A stretch of DNA of 39,589 bases from Fidelibacterota bacterium. Lineage in GTDB: Bacteria; Fidelibacterota; Marinisomatia; Marinisomatales; TCS55. Positions 19,201 to 25,804 of this stretch are shown piece after piece. A program made the translations under genes and the position numbers. Location: assembly GCA_002724735.1 (NCBI GenBank), contig PBPT01000080.1, positions 1-39,589 on the forward strand, written 5' to 3'. Numbering within the stretch: the first letter of the stretch is position 1; the number at the start of each line of letters is the position of its first letter. The notes beneath the pieces were generated by a model. The model was not told the DNA's origin. It saw nothing but the letters and a program-made list of their open reading frames with translations, and did no database searches.

Positions 19201-19358
19201 TTGGGCCACATCACGCAGGGGGAATGAACGCAATAAGCGATTTAGTAAGAGTGTATGATGGCGATTACTTCGAAGTACGATTTGGTAACACATCAGGCAA
19301 CGAGGTTACACTTGAGGCAGGAGCGCAATTTTGGATCGAGGTAGTAGAGGGTCTGTAA
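16293..19358 (+). CDS. tail fibre/tailspike with T7-type N-terminus and beta-helix
   Basis: 1021 residues. Residues 1-130 resemble the T7 tail-fibre attachment domain (FAVNFPFFKEQDLDVYVDTT, DFPPSGGFNIRELNRQLDQL). A shaft follows, with repeated motifs ending in K-x-G-x-V/I-x-x-I (VTVNRKGIVTKISSG, AVKLNKFGQVIDITS, VTVNKHGIIEAIASG). From about 385, VNVVDHGAVGNGSRDN and AGGVLYFPDGDF open a pectate-lyase-like right-handed beta-helix running past residue 800. The C-terminal 180 residues are beta-rich. It should bind or digest surface polysaccharide. Preceded by a TTGTGCGTA motif. Confidence 0.88.
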   Translation: MANLNITELDTRIGYTVGNTPQTTFAVNFPFFKEQDLDVYVDTTLKGLTTDYTIITVPADDGGFISGTVVFNTGVSNCKITIARNIEQSRLTDFPPSGGFNIRELNRQLDQLTAITQDLDRKVDNKIGFGPTEFDANVRNITDTATQRANKYLAFDSTGKIITTKEGTTTGVATTVDNTKVSKDFRIETSGGLDGGQDMQGGSLNLSIKDQAGITPDLEYTNANVTVNRKGIVTKISSGTAGSGGSSGTVNVGQGLSGSQGANGALTIELSQISETIANNGNAYAYPQAVKLNKFGQVIDITSTTGTPALTTNTVTAAPNGGLEVTNPQLGSNPVINIKEQTGLPAAVTGGTPTQYTNASVTVNKHGIIEAIASGSASGLGWVNVVDHGAVGNGSRDNVTEIAAAIAALPNAGGVLYFPDGDFVTSGQHTISGKPVWIKGAGMDITRVRFTGQYGGFIIDLSGGVSTHIAGIADGFESTVSDMTIQTTRAGGGEAGPITNNVYPSENNALDFRGEFTAGIVDPSIHVDRVHFQGQTPQAYWHRCIKLIDCPAAKVENCLISGDNWPSATPTNRQRVGTQSGIYIGASVGVNNPPGTRPTEYHVTNCNFFFCKNGIELSGRSNAGETADSSADPEGLYVVNCGLTACEFGINSHAEYSITGVQVMNCHFACSKGGVHGWFDQAFVNNNLMYIREESYTGASCIHFDSQAVALGQAENTGNITDTPAHVGAGPGLHRSFIVSNNIFVNNSNTAAPDLGSSNPVGVMIGEGQSSPTIEGVIVANNHWQWKGTGPALWIRQSCLDHAITGNTYSHNTSQGAPGLYKNDSSRNPKQAVTRRAMMYYPAGAQLYDHNAGNNPSTIPNPTIHIGARFTTAYDTDGFAAQPTTTWGRLYIPANGTIKWVRVGLSCVLSSVTSNPVIGPANCRIIHFNSSGVAYQANTDYASSWGSSLGYSSSGASFGGCAMATGTINIGPHHAGGMNAISDLVRVYDGDYFEVRFGNTSGNEVTLEAGAQFWIEVVEGL

Positions 19359-19519
19359 TCTGTGCGTATTGTTGGGGTACAATAGATCCTAAAAATGATG
19401 CAAAACAAGGTAGATATTTTGTTGCAATGGCAGACGGTAGCTTTTTACATTTAGATTGCTATGAAGCAAAAGAGGCATTGAGAAATGCGCAGAGTAAAAA
19501 CGGTTACGCGGTTTTTTAA
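19331..19519 (+). CDS. small zinc-finger-like protein
   Basis: About 62 residues if started at TTG 19331, which overlaps the fibre gene by 28 bases. The core has a Cys-x2-Cys (CAYC) and His-x2-Cys (HLDC) pair, a zinc-knuckle arrangement. The start is uncertain: AGAGGG lies before an in-frame ATC and no ATG is available before the first Cys pair. A TGTGCGTATT near-copy of the intergenic motif lies where the true start should be. Function unknown. Confidence 0.5.
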   Translation: MDRGSRGSVICAYCWGTIDPKNDAKQGRYFVAMADGSFLHLDCYEAKEALRNAQSKNGYAVF

Positions 19520-19534
19520 GAAAGGCAAAAAATA

Positions 19535-19756
19535 ATGGAAGCATTAATGAGCATATACAACCACCCTAATTTTGGTGCGTATATTGATGGTTTGTGTCAG
19601 ATTGTTACAGCCTGTACAGCTATTACAATGCTAACACCGACTAAGTCAGATGACATGGTGTTTAACACGATACTACGTGTTTTGAATATGTTAAGCGGTA
19701 ACTTTGGTAAAAACAAAAACGCTGACGATATACCAACTGAAAAACCAAAATCCTAA
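19535..19756 (+). CDS. small membrane protein in lysis cassette, holin-like candidate
   Basis: 73 residues with one hydrophobic segment ([18 protein letters not shown], about residues 16-33), then [20 protein letters not shown] and a charged tail with GKNKNADD. Similar proteins sit beside spanin-type genes in alphaproteobacterial phages. Its place directly before the i-spanin-like gene suggests a holin or lysis accessory protein. No sequence motif proves it. Confidence 0.6.
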   Translation: MEALMSIYNHPNFGAYIDGLCQIVTACTAITMLTPTKSDDMVFNTILRVLNMLSGNFGKNKNADDIPTEKPKS

Positions 19757-19759
19757 ACA

Positions 19760-19990
19760 ATGAATATACTAGGTTTAGCTTCTGGCATCCTCAAGCTATT
19801 TAATAGCGTTGCAGGAATGTTGCGTGAAAAAAATCTTATGGATGCTGGTGCAGCTAAACAGCAGATAAAAGAAATAGCTAAAACAAAAAAGGTTATGCAA
19901 GATGCACGTAAGCATACTGAAGCTGTCCGTGATGCTATGCGCAAGCGTATTGATCACAAGCTGCTCTCTAAGTGGAGTCGAAAGGATTGA
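19760..19990 (+). CDS. i-spanin (Rz-like) candidate
   Basis: 76 residues: an N-terminal hydrophobic helix (ILGLASGILKLFNSVAGML), then a charged coiled-coil region (KQQIKEIAKTKKVMQDARKH and onward). This is the inner-membrane spanin design: membrane anchor plus periplasmic coiled coil. A lipoprotein gene overlaps its 3' half in another frame, the classic Rz/Rz1 layout. Together they would fuse inner and outer membranes at the end of lysis. Confidence 0.7.
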   Translation: MNILGLASGILKLFNSVAGMLREKNLMDAGAAKQQIKEIAKTKKVMQDARKHTEAVRDAMRKRIDHKLLSKWSRKD

Positions 19991-20111
19991 TGCAGGGTGT
20001 TCTATCTGGCGAGAGAATATCCCCAGGATTTCTGCATTAGACACTGATAAAACAATGCGTAGTGTTATATTGCTAAATGAAGCAATGGAAAAAGCCTGTG
20101 CGTCAAACTAG
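19902..20111 (+). CDS. o-spanin (Rz1-like) lipoprotein
   Basis: 69 residues with a signal sequence and lipobox ending LITSC (Cys at residue 21), then CSIWRENIPRISALDTDKT and an N-x-A-x-x-x-A-C end. An outer-membrane lipoprotein embedded out of frame in the upstream coiled-coil gene (89-base overlap) is the hallmark of o-spanins. The end C-S-x-W-x-x-x-x-P-I is typical of alphaproteobacterial phage Rz1-like proteins. Overlaps the next gene by 35 bases. Confidence 0.78.
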   Translation: MHVSILKLSVMLCASVLITSCSLSGVERIDAGCSIWRENIPRISALDTDKTMRSVILLNEAMEKACASN

Positions 20112-21183
20112 CATTGACGAACAACTGCCTGACATTATCAAGGTATATAGAGAAACAGGATGCAGCGCGAGAGCGACTGCGGAAAAACTAAAAGTATCAA
20201 GACATACAATAATGCGTCGAGTTGCCAGAGCAATAGAGCTTGGCTTGTTGTCTCCCGATGAAAAGTTACAATGGGGAGAGATTGCGCAGATGTCTTACGA
20301 AAAAGAACAAGAACCAATATTCGAACCGCCATCTTTGGTTGAAGAAGATATACCGATTGCGGAGTTAATAGAACGTAGACTGCACGATTTTAAACGTAAA
20401 TCAGAAGCATACGAAAGCAGGAAATTAATATCGATTAAAGTCAAAGAATCTGGCCCTGTTGGATTAATTGTCTTTGGAGACCCCCATGTGGACGACGATG
20501 GTTGTGATTGGCCTAGTCTATTACGTGATGTTGAGATAGCTAAAAACACCCCGGGCATGATGGCGGGGAACGTAGGTGATTTGCAAAATAACTGGGTTGG
20601 CAGATTAAGCAGATTGTATGGTGAGCAGGGAACAAGTAAAAGACAGGCGTGGCAACTTACTGAGTGGTTAGCAACAGAAGTGCCTTGGTTGTTCTTAATC
20701 AAAGGTAATCATGATATGTGGACAGGAACAGGAGATCCACTTGATTACATGAAAATACCGGGGCAAGGAGTATTAGAAGCGTGGTCTGTTCGCATTGCGT
20801 TGCAGTTGCCAAACGGCAGAGAAATACGTGTTAATTGTAGACACGATTTCCCCGGTCATTCGCAATGGAACTTAGTGCATGGCGTAAGTAAAGCAGCGCA
20901 GATGCATTATTCTGATCACATATTGCTGGCAGGACACAAACACGTAAGCGGTTACAATATTGTTATGCAACAGGACGGAATGTTATCTCATTGTATTCGT
21001 GTTGGGGGATACAAAAAATATGATAGTTACGCAAAAGTAGGAGGGTTCGAAGATCATAACTTTGCAAGCAGTTGCGTTTGCGTTATTGATCCTGACGCGA
21101 AAACAGAAACAGGACTTGTGCAAGTGTTTTGGGATGTTGAATATGCAGCTGACTACTTAACATTCTTGAAGCAAAAAGTTTAA
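20077..21183 (+). CDS. HTH-metallophosphoesterase
   Basis: 368 residues. An N-terminal helix-turn-helix (about residues 18-55, with TGCSARATAEKLKVSRHTIM) is joined to a calcineurin-like metallophosphoesterase domain. Metal ligands visible are GDPHVD (D135, H137), GNVGD (D168), GNHD (N211, H212), H255 and GHKH (H287, H289), so the full active site is present. The substrate is unknown; phage relatives are often annotated as phosphoesterases or exonucleases. Last gene of the late strand; its 3' end overlaps a minus-strand gene tail to tail. Confidence 0.9.
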   Translation: MKQWKKPVRQTSIDEQLPDIIKVYRETGCSARATAEKLKVSRHTIMRRVARAIELGLLSPDEKLQWGEIAQMSYEKEQEPIFEPPSLVEEDIPIAELIERRLHDFKRKSEAYESRKLISIKVKESGPVGLIVFGDPHVDDDGCDWPSLLRDVEIAKNTPGMMAGNVGDLQNNWVGRLSRLYGEQGTSKRQAWQLTEWLATEVPWLFLIKGNHDMWTGTGDPLDYMKIPGQGVLEAWSVRIALQLPNGREIRVNCRHDFPGHSQWNLVHGVSKAAQMHYSDHILLAGHKHVSGYNIVMQQDGMLSHCIRVGGYKKYDSYAKVGGFEDHNFASSCVCVIDPDAKTETGLVQVFWDVEYAADYLTFLKQKV

Positions 21184-21318
21184 GAAGTAATCTAACGTTT
21201 CTACATCGTATAGTCGCTCTCCCGCAGAATTAACATCATACGGTATTCCACGTAAATTATGTGGACTCATGTATATTTCTGCTTCGCTTGTTTTTAATGG
21301 TTTAGATTCTTGTTCCAT
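21157..21318 (-). CDS. small hypothetical protein (53 aa)
   Basis: 53 codons starting MEQESKPLKTSEAEIYMSPH and ending in a short hydrophobic tail (LDYFLNFLLQEC). Its ATG lies within the 3' end of the upstream minus-strand gene (25-base overlap), and its own 3' end overlaps the metallophosphoesterase tail to tail by 27 bases. It is the last frame of the minus-strand operon. No family recognised. Confidence 0.5.
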   Translation of the reverse strand: MEQESKPLKTSEAEIYMSPHNLRGIPYDVNSAGERLYDVETLDYFLNFLLQEC

Positions 21319-21524
21319 TTAGGTCTCGGCTTTCCGGGGAATGGCATCCACGTACATTCCATAGCGTGAACACCAACGCCTTTCACAAGTATTTCTTCGG
21401 GTAATTGTGCTAAGTGATATTGCACTCGGTTAATGCAATCAACAGATGTTTGAAAAATGTGAGGTGTGTGAAAATCATACATCCATATACTTGCAATAAT
21501 AACAGTAACTTTTGCCGACCACAT
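21294..21524 (-). CDS. small hypothetical protein, possibly exported
   Basis: 76 residues: a moderately hydrophobic start (MWSAKVTVIIASIWMYDF), then HIFQTSVDCINRVQYHL and VHAMECTWMPFPGKP. Two Cys in the outside part could form a disulfide. GGA lies 5-6 bases before the ATG, and the gene starts 8 bases after the upstream stop. Probably a conserved small phage protein, function unknown. Confidence 0.6.
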   Translation of the reverse strand: MWSAKVTVIIASIWMYDFHTPHIFQTSVDCINRVQYHLAQLPEEILVKGVGVHAMECTWMPFPGKPRPKWNKNLNH

Positions 21525-21532
21525 GGTTTTTC

Positions 21533-21790
21533 CTACTCATATAAAAATTCTTCTCCATCTACGGTTAGCTGTCCAACATCTTCGCCTTGCATAAACTTAC
21601 TTACAGCTACACCAAGCAGTGACAACGCATCATTAAGCTCTCCCGGCTTGCCGCGATTAACTATAAACGTTTCATACGGTTTGCCAGTTTCTGGATGCCA
21701 TGAAAAAGTGATGGAAAACGGCCCAATGTTAATAGTCTCTGACGGTCTTCTGTTAACATTTGCTCCTTTTCCAAATAATTCTTTAGCCAC
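21533..21790 (-). CDS. TSCPD-like small protein
   Basis: 85 residues from GTG 21790 with GGAG 8 bases upstream. The pattern G-x-P-x-E-x-F-I then G-K-P-G-E-L and ALSLLGVAVSKFMQGED resembles the short TSCPD domain found at the end of some ribonucleotide reductases and as stand-alone phage and bacterial proteins. No reductase gene is present, so a direct role in nucleotide reduction is only a guess. It overlaps the 3' part of a second frame by 130 bases. Confidence 0.65.
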   Translation of the reverse strand: MAKELFGKGANVNRRPSETINIGPFSITFSWHPETGKPYETFIVNRGKPGELNDALSLLGVAVSKFMQGEDVGQLTVDGEEFLYE

Positions 21791-22017
21791 GCTTGGTACT
21801 CCGATTGATGTTTTAAAATGTTCACCGCCAAAGAAACGGCTTTCGTCATGGTGTTTATGGGAGATTTAGAGAGCTTTCCACCACAATGAATCCGAATCTC
21901 TGGCGGTGCAACCCCTTCGGAGGGGAAGCTAATTACCGTCTCATGCAAATCCTGCGGTTGAATCGGAACTTGGTTCGCTGTCTCTATCTTTTGAGTGTAC
22001 GACTTGGACTGCGTCAA
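21661..22017 (-). CDS. hypothetical protein filling the SSB to TSCPD gap
   Basis: A frame of up to 118 residues; the region not shared with either neighbour (21791-21940) encodes PSEGVAPPEIRIHCGG and TKAVSLAVNILKHQSEYQAW. The true start is unclear: ATG 22017 lies inside SSB, while TTG near 21947 would overlap the SSB stop. Without it, 150 bases between two coupled genes would be empty. The last 43 codons overlap the TSCPD-like gene in another frame, which is unusually long. Low certainty. Confidence 0.4.
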   Translation of the reverse strand: MTQSKSYTQKIETANQVPIQPQDLHETVISFPSEGVAPPEIRIHCGGKLSKSPINTMTKAVSLAVNILKHQSEYQAWLKNYLEKEQMLTEDRQRLLTLGRFPSLFHGIQKLANRMKRL

Positions 22018-22327
22018 CGTGCAACTCCCATACTTTATATGGTTTGCCGTTTGATAGGGTAACGTCAGTTCTTTCTCTTGATCTAAACGTGCCAGTGACT
22101 ACTAACGTGTTGCCCTTTCGTCCGGCTGGTGTACTTAAATACTTTGTAACACCGGGAATCCAGCATTGGCAATCAAAATATTCTGTTCGTTGCTCTCTTT
22201 CGCCTGTTTGTTTGTTCTTCCATGATTCACTAGCTGCAATAGAAAAGTTTGCTACTGTGCTACCGTTGATGTCTTTAACATCTGCATCGCGTGTTAAACG
22301 ACCTATAATAGTAAGTTTCTGATACAT
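21941..22327 (-). CDS. ssb: single-stranded DNA-binding protein
   Basis: 128 residues of the OB-fold SSB type: MYQKLTIIGRLTRDADVKD, then VANFSIAASESW, TEYFDCQCWIPG and KGNTLVVTGTFRSR. It would coat single-stranded DNA during phage replication and recombination. The usual acidic C-terminal tip that recruits host partners is absent; the protein ends DSTAGFA. It follows the annealing protein in the same operon, with the nuclease upstream, forming a recombination set. Confidence 0.93.
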   Translation of the reverse strand: MYQKLTIIGRLTRDADVKDINGSTVANFSIAASESWKNKQTGEREQRTEYFDCQCWIPGVTKYLSTPAGRKGNTLVVTGTFRSRERTDVTLSNGKPYKVWELHVDAVQVVHSKDRDSEPSSDSTAGFA

Positions 22328-22328
22328 A

Positions 22329-22925
22329 TTAGTTACCTCTTTCTAGTTTGTCTTTTTTATTGTTGAACATAAGTAATACATTGTGCGCTGGCTCACCTTT
22401 GTTGATGCCTATTTTCATAAGTTTATCTTTGTGTAGATCACGTAACGCATCTAGTTCTTCAATTGTTTTTGCTTTGTTAATGCCAGCTTCGAAGTCTTCG
22501 AGGACTGGATATTCTTTTTTGTTTTGAACAGCTACATATTTATTAGCGTCAAACTGATTAAGAAACACGTCTGCATTAAAGCCTAGATAACTCAAACATT
22601 TTGTTAAGCCATCTGTGGTTGCTTTTTTGAGACAATCATCATCTGGTTTGTTGTTGAAATCAACTAGCGATGCACCACCGTACTGACATACTGTCTGTGT
22701 TTTGTTGCCATGCCATAGTGTGATTTTAACCATGATTGTTTTGCCGTCAGGAAAAAATAACGGTTCTCCTATGTCCCAGCCCCAGCCTGTGCCTGCTGGG
22801 CCGAACTGTTCTGTTGCAGCTTTCACTTGCGACATTGCGTCGATTGCGCTAAAGCGACCAGCTTTTTTGACAACGTCAGGGCTTGATATACAAACCTTAT
22901 TCCATAATTCCATATTTTTATTCAT
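22329..22925 (-). CDS. Erf/Rad52-like single-strand annealing protein
   Basis: 198 residues from ATG 22925, which overlaps the upstream stop as ATGA with GGAG 6 bases before. The pattern KKATTDGLTKCLSYLGFNAD then NQFDANKYV is the signature of a widespread phage recombinase-like family, placed by me near Erf/Rad52-type annealing proteins. WGWDIGEPLFF and YGGASLVDF are also family-like. Context with SSB and a PD-(D/E)XK nuclease fits a Red-like annealing system. The exact family needs a profile search. Confidence 0.72.
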   Translation of the reverse strand: MNKNMELWNKVCISSPDVVKKAGRFSAIDAMSQVKAATEQFGPAGTGWGWDIGEPLFFPDGKTIMVKITLWHGNKTQTVCQYGGASLVDFNNKPDDDCLKKATTDGLTKCLSYLGFNADVFLNQFDANKYVAVQNKKEYPVLEDFEAGINKAKTIEELDALRDLHKDKLMKIGINKGEPAHNVLLMFNNKKDKLERGN

Positions 22926-23242
22926 GTGGCTCTCCATATTGTTTCAGTGCATTTATCTGTTCTACTAAAAGGCCTTCGTCGTTTGTTTGTGTTGTAAACA
23001 AGTCCAGCGTCTTTAAGTTCTGTTATGCGTGGTCTTAATGACCCCTTCTCCCTTTCTGCTAGTATGCAAATTTCTGTGCTTGTTAATCCTATACTGTGTT
23101 CTTTCAGTATGTTTAAAACCAACATTCTATCAGTTGTTGGGTTGTTTTTGACAACCGTTTCTGCAGCCATTGCTGATGTTATTGTTTTGCCGGGAGAAAC
23201 GTTTATTGAATTTAAAAGCTCTAATAAATCTTGTCGTGCCAT
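22922..23242 (-). CDS. winged helix-turn-helix protein
   Basis: 106 residues. From about 38, MLVLNILKEHSIGLTSTEIC followed by RPRITELKDAGLVYNT is a clear winged helix, and the end KCTETIWRA is common in phage wHTH proteins. GGAG lies before the ATG. Sitting between the nuclease and the annealing protein, it may regulate or act on recombination; equally it may be a replication accessory protein. Confidence 0.75.
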   Translation of the reverse strand: MARQDLLELLNSINVSPGKTITSAMAAETVVKNNPTTDRMLVLNILKEHSIGLTSTEICILAEREKGSLRPRITELKDAGLVYNTNKRRRPFSRTDKCTETIWRAT

Positions 23243-23245
23243 TTG

Positions 23246-24184
23246 TTACTCCAAAAATGCTTTGATTGGATTGTTATTGTTTTGTTCGCAAACAGAAGCA
23301 GCAGAACAGAAGTGCATACATTTGACGTAAGCACCTTGTTCATACTCAATGTAAAATTTATTTTTTTCAGATTTTGCATAGGGCCGACCAGCAGGGTTGA
23401 TTGGCGCTTCTAAAAACTTTTCTGCATCATCTTTTGTTTCAAAAACTCTAACTGCGTTAACTCTACCTTCTTTCTTTACTTTCCACTTTTGATCACGCAA
23501 CCAACGTTCCTCATCGCTACATAACGGAAGCTGTGTTTTAGCCGCTATGTGTTTCGCAAACCGTTGCTCGATGTAATCATGCGTGTCAGGTATTGACCAA
23601 GCTGGTACACGTAAACGCTCTATGGGTGCTTCGGGGTAATTTTGACGTTTGGCTGTTTTAGCTTCGTGTATTGCTACGCTCCAATCCTTATACCAAACAG
23701 ACACTTCTAACTCGTCAACCTCTATACCGTGATGGTGCATGAGATAACGATAGATATTTAGTTGTGCCTCGTTTTCAAACGGAACACCTTTACTGTAACG
23801 TGCCACCTTACCTGATTTGAAGTCAGTAAGTATGCCTTGATAAAACACATCTATTTTGCCTGTAAGCTTTACAGAACGGCCCTCTGATGTTCCAAACGAC
23901 ATAGAGTACCGTTTTTCTGTTAACGCTCCTTGTGGGGCGCATTTCGCAAGATGTGCGTGTATAGCTGTGCCTATTAACAAATCTATTTGATTGGACACAT
24001 CTGTATTTATTTTGTCATGGTGTTGTTGTGCTAATTGCAACTCTCGCGGTGGACGCAACAAATCTGTAGCAGAAAAAACATCTACTTCTGCAAAATCTTT
24101 GAGTTCACGTTCACGGTCTTTTTGTGAATAAAGCGCAAGATTTTCCCAACACGCATGAAGATTGTGTTTATTGGACAGAGTCAT
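23246..24184 (-). CDS. PD-(D/E)XK nuclease, Cas4/RecB-like exonuclease
   Basis: 312 residues. Nuclease motifs in order: GTAIHAHL (H76 or H78), KLTGKIDVF (D112), LTDFKSGK (D121, K123) and EAQLNIYRY (Q141, Y145). Three Cys near the end (289, 293, 299) plus Cys12 resemble the iron-sulfur clamp of Cas4/AddB nucleases, although the first spacing is 3 rather than 2. It probably makes single-stranded ends for the annealing protein in the same operon. AGAGG ribosome site; the start overlaps the upstream gene by 17 bases. Confidence 0.85.
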   Translation of the reverse strand: MTLSNKHNLHACWENLALYSQKDRERELKDFAEVDVFSATDLLRPPRELQLAQQHHDKINTDVSNQIDLLIGTAIHAHLAKCAPQGALTEKRYSMSFGTSEGRSVKLTGKIDVFYQGILTDFKSGKVARYSKGVPFENEAQLNIYRYLMHHHGIEVDELEVSVWYKDWSVAIHEAKTAKRQNYPEAPIERLRVPAWSIPDTHDYIEQRFAKHIAAKTQLPLCSDEERWLRDQKWKVKKEGRVNAVRVFETKDDAEKFLEAPINPAGRPYAKSEKNKFYIEYEQGAYVKCMHFCSAASVCEQNNNNPIKAFLE

Positions 24185-24413
24185 CTATAAAAACCTCTTT
24201 GGAATTGATTACATTGTCAAATTTGGTTTTTGCAGCGTGACTGAGCAAAGTAATACATTGCGCAAGATCATCTTTGATGTCCGCGCCTGCAGCCACATAT
24301 GCTTTGGAAGTATATTCTAATGCTGACGCAACAAGTTCTGCTTGATCAATGTGTGTTTTGACAAGTTCAGGACTTGGAACGTAAGTGTTCTTGAAAAAAT
24401 TAGGTATATTCAT
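24168..24413 (-). CDS. hypothetical protein, first gene of recombination operon
   Basis: 81 residues, mostly helical: VPSPELVKTHIDQAELVASA then TSKAYVAAGADIKDDLAQC. It sits 21 bases below a near-consensus promoter and is the first gene of the nuclease/annealing/SSB operon. A purine-rich GAGAGAG stretch serves as ribosome site. No family recognised. Confidence 0.7.
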   Translation of the reverse strand: MNIPNFFKNTYVPSPELVKTHIDQAELVASALEYTSKAYVAAGADIKDDLAQCITLLSHAAKTKFDNVINSKEVFIDDSVQ

Positions 24414-24433
24414 TTTAGCTCTCTCTATTGTTG

Positions 24434-24462
24434 ATTATAAAATAAAGGGTTCGACTCTTCAA
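24434..24462 (-). promoter_or_regulatory. sigma70-type promoter for the recombination operon
   Basis: On the minus strand TTGAAG (24462-24457) and a perfect TATAAT (24439-24434) are separated by exactly 17 bases, about 20 bases before the ATG at 24413. This is the best host-type promoter in the window. It lies in a 177-base gap (24414-24590) that also holds the inverted pair AGAGTCGA (24516-24523, and on the other strand next to the -35) and a CGGTCACCG near-palindrome, which may be operators. Confidence 0.75.
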
Positions 24463-24590
24463 GCATTTTAATGCGGGGATAACTCAGCCCCTCTCCCCCA
24501 CTTGTTAACGAAAACTACCAATCGCAGAGTCGATTTCTGTTTTACGGTCACCGCGCCCCTTTAAAGCGTTCCGGGATTAGGGGGAAAATA

Positions 24591-25313
24591 TTATAAAAGC
24601 AGTGTCTTCATGATTTCTGCATTAGACATTGTTTTGAGTGCGTTTACGTGTGTAATTCTTTTAATTAATGTTTGCACTGCACGTAATGGCCCTCGACTGT
24701 GAGTGAGATCGATAGCATTTAAGCAGTCAATCCATTCTGCAATGCGAGGAAAAGATGCGTACTTATGTTGTTTCTCTAATCGTTTTGTTGCTTCAATAAT
24801 AAACGCAATTGGGAAACCTTCTAATGCTTCGTAATAAGCTGTCATGCCATCTTTGGTTGGCATTTCTTTAATCATCAAACTTTGTCGCAATTGATCAAAA
24901 CATCTTCCTATTTTAGCACGATGTTGTAATTGTGTGTCTTTGCATCGGTATGGTTCGTTTCTTTGTTCCCATTGTTTTATTTTTTCTTTCATTGTTTCAG
25001 CTATAGAAAGTACTTTGTCGCGTTTTTCTTGAGGCCATTGCTCTATGCTCTTAACTGAAACGTCTTGATCCATAAGCACCGTCAATGATGCTTGATCTAC
25101 TTCTTTCAGTGGTGTCTGAAAACTCTGATCGTCGAGATAATTTGGTTTTTGCCTCGATATACTTCGTCCGTCTTTTGCAATGGTTAAGGAATGTCCTGTG
25201 CCAGTCTTTTTTGGAAGCACCGTAGGTTGTCCAGAAATCTCTGAACTCGGTAAGTTCGACTTCGATATCAAGTCGGTCGTAAGTTTGGACAATTTCTGCG
25301 TATTGTTTGTCAT
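24591..25313 (-). CDS. replication protein, helicase-loader-like C-terminal domain
   Basis: Up to 240 residues from ATG 25313 (GGAGG just upstream, ATGA overlap with the resolvase stop); an alternative start at 25073 gives 160 residues. The convincing part is the C-terminal 155: YYEALEGFPIAFIIEATKRL and YASFPRIAEWIDCL, a helical pattern like G39P-type helicase loaders and related phage replication proteins. The first 80 residues lie opposite a better domain in another frame (25051-25353) and may be untranslated or the result of a frameshift. No helicase gene is seen, so it may act on the host helicase. Confidence 0.65.
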   Translation of the reverse strand: MTNNTQKLSKLTTDLISKSNLPSSEISGQPTVLPKKTGTGHSLTIAKDGRSISRQKPNYLDDQSFQTPLKEVDQASLTVLMDQDVSVKSIEQWPQEKRDKVLSIAETMKEKIKQWEQRNEPYRCKDTQLQHRAKIGRCFDQLRQSLMIKEMPTKDGMTAYYEALEGFPIAFIIEATKRLEKQHKYASFPRIAEWIDCLNAIDLTHSRGPLRAVQTLIKRITHVNALKTMSNAEIMKTLLL

Positions 25314-25353
25314 TTGGCCTCCATCCATGCGGTATCTTGTGGGAATTGGTCAT
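25051..25353 (-). CDS. DnaT-like primosomal domain protein (overlapping frame)
   Basis: 100 residues, GGAG 5 bases before the ATG. Residues 1-66 read as a compact domain: IPHGWRPNDKQYAEIV, then ELTEFRDFWTTYGASKKDWH and RTFLNHCKRRTKY. This W-x-P ... F-x-D-x-W ... D-W-x-x-T-F pattern is typical of DnaT-like C-terminal domains in phage replication proteins that contact DNA or helicase. After about residue 70 the frame looks less protein-like, while the +1 frame becomes better, suggesting a fusion by frameshift or two overlapping genes. Confidence 0.65.
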   Translation of the reverse strand: MTNSHKIPHGWRPNDKQYAEIVQTYDRLDIEVELTEFRDFWTTYGASKKDWHRTFLNHCKRRTKYIEAKTKLSRRSEFSDTTERSRSSIIDGAYGSRRFS

Positions 25354-25804
25354 ATTTTCTCCTTATGAGTCCATACAAAGCAATCAATGTAGCTTCTGCC
25401 CTCCCATCGTGTTTTTTAAGAGGCCATTGTGTGCTTGTTTTGAACAACGCAGTAGCTAGATTTCTGCTTTGGTCTTTTTGTTTTGATAGTTGGTAATAAG
25501 ATTTCCATTTTTTTGCAGTCACCCATTCTATTTGTTTGTTTTGTGCTGCTAATACACCTTCAACCAACCCTTTGCTACGTCCAAATTTAAACATAGATAC
25601 AACGCCTTGATTTGGCATTGCGTGTACATTTTCTATAATAATGTGATCGCTTTTGTGTTGTTTAATTATCGATTTGAGTTGATACGCACATATAGAGTTA
25701 TCTACTACTGGCATATCTGTTACGTTTACCAGCGTAAGTGGATAAAGACTAACAGTCGCAATTGCTCCTTTTAGCCCCAAGTCTATGCCTGTGACACTTT
25801 GCAT
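25310..25804 (-). CDS. RuvC-like Holliday junction resolvase
   Basis: 164 residues with an RNase H-type core: GIDLGLKGAIA (D8), HIIIENVHAMPNQG (E58), and the C-terminal KKHDGRAEATLIALYG (D133, E137). Spacing and length fit the phage RuvC/poxvirus-like resolvase family. It would cut branched DNA before packaging. Its start is inside the upstream HTH gene (56-base overlap), but D8 fixes the start near here. It is coupled to the downstream replication gene by ATGA. Confidence 0.85.
   Translation of the reverse strand: MQSVTGIDLGLKGAIATVSLYPLTLVNVTDMPVVDNSICAYQLKSIIKQHKSDHIIIENVHAMPNQGVVSMFKFGRSKGLVEGVLAAQNKQIEWVTAKKWKSYYQLSKQKDQSRNLATALFKTSTQWPLKKHDGRAEATLIALYGLIRRKYDQFPQDTAWMEAK

Noticed and set aside
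19358-19369. TGTGCGTATT after the fibre stop as a fifth intergenic motif copy
   Set aside because: It lacks the leading TT and lies inside the zinc-finger reading frame, so it is only noted as a near-copy.
24441-24530. GGGTTCGACTC resembling a tRNA T-arm
   Set aside because: No acceptor, anticodon or D arm can be folded around it; it overlaps the -35 region of the sigma70-like promoter.
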